Below are positions 14,004 to 16,873 of a stretch of DNA of 16,873 bases, in pieces (positions within the stretch are counted from its first letter, which is position 1; each line of letters starts with the position of its first letter). The notes beneath the pieces are model-generated. The model had not been told where the DNA came from and did not search any database. It saw only the letters and a program-made list of their open reading frames with translations. Position numbers and translations under genes: made by a program. Source of the stretch: JBNAVY01 sp049700195 (GTDB lineage: Bacteria; Bacillota; Thermoanaerobacteria; Thermoanaerobacterales; Thermoanaerobacteraceae); NCBI GenBank assembly GCA_049700195.1, contig JBNAVY010000043.1, positions 1 through 16,873 of the forward strand, read 5' to 3'.

Positions 14004-14026
14004 GCAGGCTAACACCTGCTTTTTAA
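14002..14026 (+). terminator. Terminator of the glycosidase operon
   Basis: AAGCAGG (14002-14008) pairs with CCTGCTT (14015-14021) around a six-base loop, followed by a short T-run. The left arm begins in the stop codon of the anchored protein. Confidence 0.8.
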
Positions 14027-14187
14027 GTATATTTACTAATAAAATGTTTTATTAAATTAGAATTATGATATAATATTGTTATAGCTGAAAAAGTATTTGT
14101 TAATAATTATTTTCTTATATTTATAAAAAATGAACTTATTAATTATCTTTAGGAATAAATTAAAAAACGTTATAGAAGGTGATTTAA

Positions 14188-15645
14188 ATGGTTATAAATA
14201 ATATATCAAATATAATGGTTATTTTTGGTGGAACCGGAGATTTAACACATAGGAAGTTAATGCCTGCAATTTATAATTTAAAATATCAAAATATGCTTCC
14301 TGATAATTTTGCTATTGTGTCTATCGGAAGAAGAGATAAAACTGAAGATGAGTATAGAAAGGAAGTTTTTGAATCTATAAAAAATTATTCTAGATTTGAT
14401 ATTGATAATGAAATATGGGATAATCTAAGTAAAAGAATATATTATAAAAAATTTGATTTTGCTGATGAAAGTGGCTACAAAAATTTAAACACTGTTTTAA
14501 ATGAGATTGATGAAAAATACAATACTAATGGGAATAGAATTTATTATCTTGCGGTTTCTCCAGAATATTTTGGAGTTATTGTTGAAAAACTTAGAAAACA
14601 TTGCATGGCAGAAAGTGGGAATTCATGGCACAGGGTTGTTATTGAAAAACCTTTTGGTGAAGACTTAAAATCCGCACAAAAATTAAACAAAATAATTACA
14701 GATGCTTTTACAGAAAAAAATATTTATAGGATAGATCACTATTTAGGAAAAGAAATGCTTCAAAACATTATGGTTATAAGATTTGCAAATGTATTTTTTG
14801 AGCCTGTTTGGGATAGAAGGTATATAGATAACGTTCAAATTTCATCAAATGAAATAGTAGGTATAGAAAATCGAGGCAGCTATTATGAAAAAGCTGGGGC
14901 ATTAAGAGATATGGTTCAAAATCATATGTTACAGTTGTTAACGCTAACTGCCATGGAACCTCCTGTTAATCTTAATACTGAGTCAATAAGAGATGAAAAA
15001 GTAAAAGTTCTTAAATCTATTGAAATGTTTACGCCTGAAATTGTAGAAAAAAATGTTGTAAGAGGACAGTATATTGGTTATAAAGAGGAAGAACATGTAT
15101 CTTTTGATTCCAATACAGAAACTTTTGTAGCCTTAAAATTACATATAGAAAATTTTAGATGGGCTGGTGTTCCTTTTTATATAAGGACAGGTAAAAAAAT
15201 GCCAGAAAAATCAACTGAAATTATAGTTCAGTTTAAACCGCTTCCTGGCGTCCTTTATTTTAAAGAGTATGGAAATTTAATGCCTAATTTATTAATAATT
15301 AGGATACAGCCTGAAGAGGGGGTGAATTTGCAATTTAATGCTAAAGTACCTGGCGCGGGTAATCTAGTCATACAACCAGTAGATATGGATTTTTGCCAAA
15401 ATTGCCAGATCACGAATAATTCCCCAGAAGCTTATGAAAGACTCATTTTTGATGTTATGAAGGGCGACTCTACTTTATTTACAAGATGGGATGAGGTTTT
15501 ATATTCATGGAATATTGTCGATTCTATTTCAGATGCATGGGAAAATCAAAAGACTAGTTTATATTATTATAAACAGGGTACATGGGGACCAGAAGAAGCC
15601 AATCTTCTTCTGACAAGAGAAAACAGAAAATGGTGGAATGTTTAA
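14188..15645 (+). CDS. zwf: Glucose-6-phosphate 1-dehydrogenase
   Basis: This 485-residue enzyme oxidises glucose-6-phosphate to 6-phosphogluconolactone, the entry to the oxidative pentose phosphate pathway, usually making NADPH. The N-terminal Rossmann motif is IFGGTGDLTHRKLMP (12-26). EKPFG is at 153-157 and the active-site signature is RIDHYLGKE (181-189), with D183 and H184; the second catalytic His is probably H246 in QNHMLQ. The length matches Leuconostoc-type enzymes (about 486). GAAGGTGA precedes the ATG and TGATATAAT (TATAAT 14069-14074) is the likely -10. The next gene, a cyclase-family hydrolase, begins 14 bases after the stop and probably shares the transcript. No pgl or gnd gene lies in the window, which is unusual company for zwf. 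Confidence 0.96.
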   Translation: MVINNISNIMVIFGGTGDLTHRKLMPAIYNLKYQNMLPDNFAIVSIGRRDKTEDEYRKEVFESIKNYSRFDIDNEIWDNLSKRIYYKKFDFADESGYKNLNTVLNEIDEKYNTNGNRIYYLAVSPEYFGVIVEKLRKHCMAESGNSWHRVVIEKPFGEDLKSAQKLNKIITDAFTEKNIYRIDHYLGKEMLQNIMVIRFANVFFEPVWDRRYIDNVQISSNEIVGIENRGSYYEKAGALRDMVQNHMLQLLTLTAMEPPVNLNTESIRDEKVKVLKSIEMFTPEIVEKNVVRGQYIGYKEEEHVSFDSNTETFVALKLHIENFRWAGVPFYIRTGKKMPEKSTEIIVQFKPLPGVLYFKEYGNLMPNLLIIRIQPEEGVNLQFNAKVPGAGNLVIQPVDMDFCQNCQITNNSPEAYERLIFDVMKGDSTLFTRWDEVLYSWNIVDSISDAWENQKTSLYYYKQGTWGPEEANLLLTRENRKWWNV

Positions 15646-15659
15646 AAGGGGGTATTACT

Positions 15660-16283
15660 GTGAAAATATACGATATTTCTATGGATATTAATGAAAAAAT
15701 GACAGTATATAAAAACAAAGAAGAAAAAATGCCAAAATTTATGATAACTCATGATTTTAAAGATAGTGGAGTAAGAGAATCAAGAATTTGTTTTGATATG
15801 CATACAGGGACACATATTGATGCACCATTACATATGATAGAATCTGGCAGTACTATAGATGCTTTAGATCTTAGTAAAGTTATTACAAAATGCAAAGTTT
15901 TTGATTTTACATTTATAAAAGATAAGATATCTGTTGCTGATCTTCAAAATAAGGATATAAAAGATAAAGATTTTATTCTTTTTAAAACAAGAAATTCTTT
16001 TGTTGACGAATTTGATTTTGAATTTGTATATTTGGATAAAGATGCAGCACAATTTTTAAAAGATAAAAAAATTATTGGCGTTGGTATTGATGCCTTAGGG
16101 ATAGAAAGAAATCAACCAGAACATCAGACTCACAAAATTTTATTGGGTTCTGGTATAGTTATAATTGAAGGTTTAAGATTAAAGGATATTGCTGAAGGTG
16201 AATATCTTTTATATGCTGCTCCTTTAAAAATAAATATGGCAGAAGCTGCTCCTACCAGAGCTTTATTGATAAAGGAAGAATAG
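15660..16283 (+). CDS. Cyclase / kynurenine-formamidase-family metal-dependent hydrolase
   Basis: This 207-residue cytosolic protein belongs to the cyclase family (KynB, isatin hydrolase and relatives). The metal motif is FDMHTGTHIDAP (45-56), with H48, H52 and D54. Downstream family features are GIDALGIER (142-150), H155 or H158, and IIEGL (168-172) with E170. The start is a GTG at 15660 after AAAAGGGGG; longer in-frame readings would overlap zwf and have no ribosome site. Family members hydrolyse N-formylkynurenine or open lactam rings. No tryptophan-degradation genes are near, so KynB is not assigned. Its place directly after zwf suggests a role linked to that product, possibly a sugar-lactone hydrolase, which is speculative. 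A 74-residue gene follows five bases later. Confidence 0.82.
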   Translation: MKIYDISMDINEKMTVYKNKEEKMPKFMITHDFKDSGVRESRICFDMHTGTHIDAPLHMIESGSTIDALDLSKVITKCKVFDFTFIKDKISVADLQNKDIKDKDFILFKTRNSFVDEFDFEFVYLDKDAAQFLKDKKIIGVGIDALGIERNQPEHQTHKILLGSGIVIIEGLRLKDIAEGEYLLYAAPLKINMAEAAPTRALLIKEE

Positions 16284-16288
16284 ATAAG

Positions 16289-16513
16289 ATGGAATTAAAG
16301 GTATCAAAAATCAAGAATTTTATTTTTGGCAAAGTTTTATATGATAAAAATAATGAAAATGAATATATTCAGTTATTGATTGAAAAATATGGTGATGAAT
16401 TTTTTGAAAAAGTATATATTAAGTTTTTAAATGGTTTATCAATTGATTCTGCTTTTAAAGAACTTTTAGAGGAGCAAGATAAATTAAAATCTATAAAAAT
16501 TAAAAATAAATAG
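16289..16513 (+). CDS. 74-residue protein of unknown function, third gene of the zwf operon
   Basis: This small, charged protein has an ATG five bases after the cyclase stop. Its likely ribosome site, AAGGAAG, lies in the end of that gene, so it is translationally linked. It is rich in Lys, Glu and Asp with predicted helices (about 24-38 and 52-66) and has no membrane segment, cysteine or known motif. The sequence LLIEKYGDEFFEKVYIKFLNG (29-49) looks like an amphipathic helical core. I do not recognise the family. Its position next to zwf and a metal hydrolase is the only functional clue. A strong bidirectional terminator follows. Confidence 0.65.
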   Translation: MELKVSKIKNFIFGKVLYDKNNENEYIQLLIEKYGDEFFEKVYIKFLNGLSIDSAFKELLEEQDKLKSIKIKNK

Positions 16514-16522
16514 TATTATTAT

Positions 16523-16567
16523 TTTATAGGGGTATTAATAATTTTAATGCCCCTATAAATTTTTTTA
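16523..16567. terminator. Bidirectional terminator between the zwf operon and the NifX-like gene
   Basis: Bases 16523-16537 pair with 16545-16559 over 15 positions (core TATAGGGG/CCCCTATA, one G-T pair) around a seven-base loop. A T-run (16560-16566) serves the rightward operon. The leftward gene's stop codon (16567-16565) lies inside that run. Confidence 0.87.
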
Positions 16568-16873
16568 AAATTCTTTTTCAAGTTTATTGTTTTGAAATAA
16601 TTCTAAATTAGTTTTAATATCTCCATCAACGGATTTATAAACAGGAATTTTTGCTGCTTTTATAACACTCATGGCATTTGGTCCAAGGTTACTTGAAATT
16701 AAAGCTTCAATGCCTTCATTTATAAGCATTTCAGCTGCTTTTGTTCCTGCTCCACTACTTTGTTGAGCAGCAACATTTTCTATAAATTTATATCCTAAAG
16801 TCTGTGTATCAAGGATAACAAAAAAAGGTGCACGTCCAAATCTTGAATCTACTTTTGCATTAATAGTTTTACC
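16565..16873 (-). CDS. NifX/MTH1175-like dinitrogenase iron-molybdenum cofactor family protein (5' end beyond window)
   Basis: Reading leftwards from the window edge, the frame is open for 102 residues and stops at 16567-16565; the N terminus lies outside the window. Visible family features are DSRFGRAPFFVILD (residues 9-22 of the fragment), ENVAAQQSSGAGTKAAEMLI (32-51), EALISSNLGPNAM (56-68) and AAKIPVY (73-79). This is the NifB/NifX/MTH1175 domain (Pfam PF02579) found in small standalone proteins of anaerobes. Such proteins bind Fe-S or Fe-Mo cofactor precursors in nitrogen fixers. In non-fixers, standalone members often sit near MinD/Mrp-type ATPases and ferredoxins, where the role is not settled. 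The neighbour beyond the edge is not visible. Confidence 0.85.
   Translation of the reverse strand, partial: GKTINAKVDSRFGRAPFFVILDTQTLGYKFIENVAAQQSSGAGTKAAEMLINEGIEALISSNLGPNAMSVIKAAKIPVYKSVDGDIKTNLELFQNNKLEKEF

Noticed and set aside
15582..15659. N-terminal extension of the cyclase-family gene from 15582
   Set aside because: The extension overlaps the end of zwf and has no ribosome site, and the family fold starts at the GTG at 15660, which follows a strong AAAAGGGGG.
1..16873. CRISPR array, insertion sequence, prophage or toxin-antitoxin module
   Set aside because: No regularly spaced repeats, transposase, integrase or phage structural motifs were seen, and the small genes do not match known toxin or antitoxin families.

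Overview
The window is about 17 kb of very AT-rich chromosomal DNA with strong GGAGG/GGGGTGA ribosome-binding sites. It appears to come from an anaerobic, spore-forming clostridial Firmicute. Evidence for this: a pro-sigma-K processing regulator (bofA), an SspI-type small acid-soluble spore protein, an oxygen/NO-reducing flavodiiron protein, a ferredoxin-like Fe-S protein, a cobalamin/radical SAM protein with a DUF4080-type tail, and Gram-positive-type ArsC. There is no phage, transposase, CRISPR or plasmid module. The region is mostly ordinary core/accessory chromosome made of short operons on both strands.

Layout. (1) 1-1162: a small Pro/Tyr-rich membrane protein (-), a 316-base AT-rich intergenic region, a 71-aa seven-cysteine ferredoxin-like gene (+) whose start region carries a C-tract/G-tract inverted repeat resembling CsoR/RcnR/FrmR-family operators, and a tRNA-Ala(GGC). 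(2) 1230-3059 (-): a PfpI/DJ-1-family protein with its own consensus promoter, and a Ste24-type M48 membrane zinc protease. (3) 3178-7485 (+): a B12-binding radical SAM protein; a cytosolic glycerophosphodiester phosphodiesterase one base from an MFS transporter (a translationally coupled pair); then a macro-domain ADP-ribose hydrolase. (4) 7515-9110: uppP (-), bofA and sspI (+), and a frameshifted, 5'-truncated transporter remnant (-). (5) 9505-11497: a DUF1294 membrane protein, flavodiiron fprA (+) and arsC (-). fprA and arsC converge on a terminator hairpin built into the last codons of arsC. (6) 11609-14003 (+): an unrecognised 98-aa protein, then a two-gene envelope cassette of a membrane-anchored phosphodiester glycosidase and a membrane-anchored repeat-rich protein. 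(7) 14188-16513 (+): zwf (glucose-6-phosphate dehydrogenase), a metal-dependent cyclase/kynurenine-formamidase-family hydrolase 14 bases downstream, and a 74-aa unknown protein 5 bases after that. (8) 16565-16873 (-): a NifX/MTH1175-type protein running off the window edge.

Three themes link the genes. Redox/oxidative defence is represented by fprA, zwf (NADPH), arsC, the PfpI-family protein and the ferredoxin. Cell envelope and lipid turnover is represented by uppP, glpQ-like/MFS, phosphodiester glycosidase and the M48 protease. Sporulation is represented by bofA and sspI. The least explained items are the zwf-cyclase-small protein operon, the seven-cysteine ferredoxin with its putative operator, the glycosidase/anchored-protein pair and the homopolymer frameshift in the transporter remnant.
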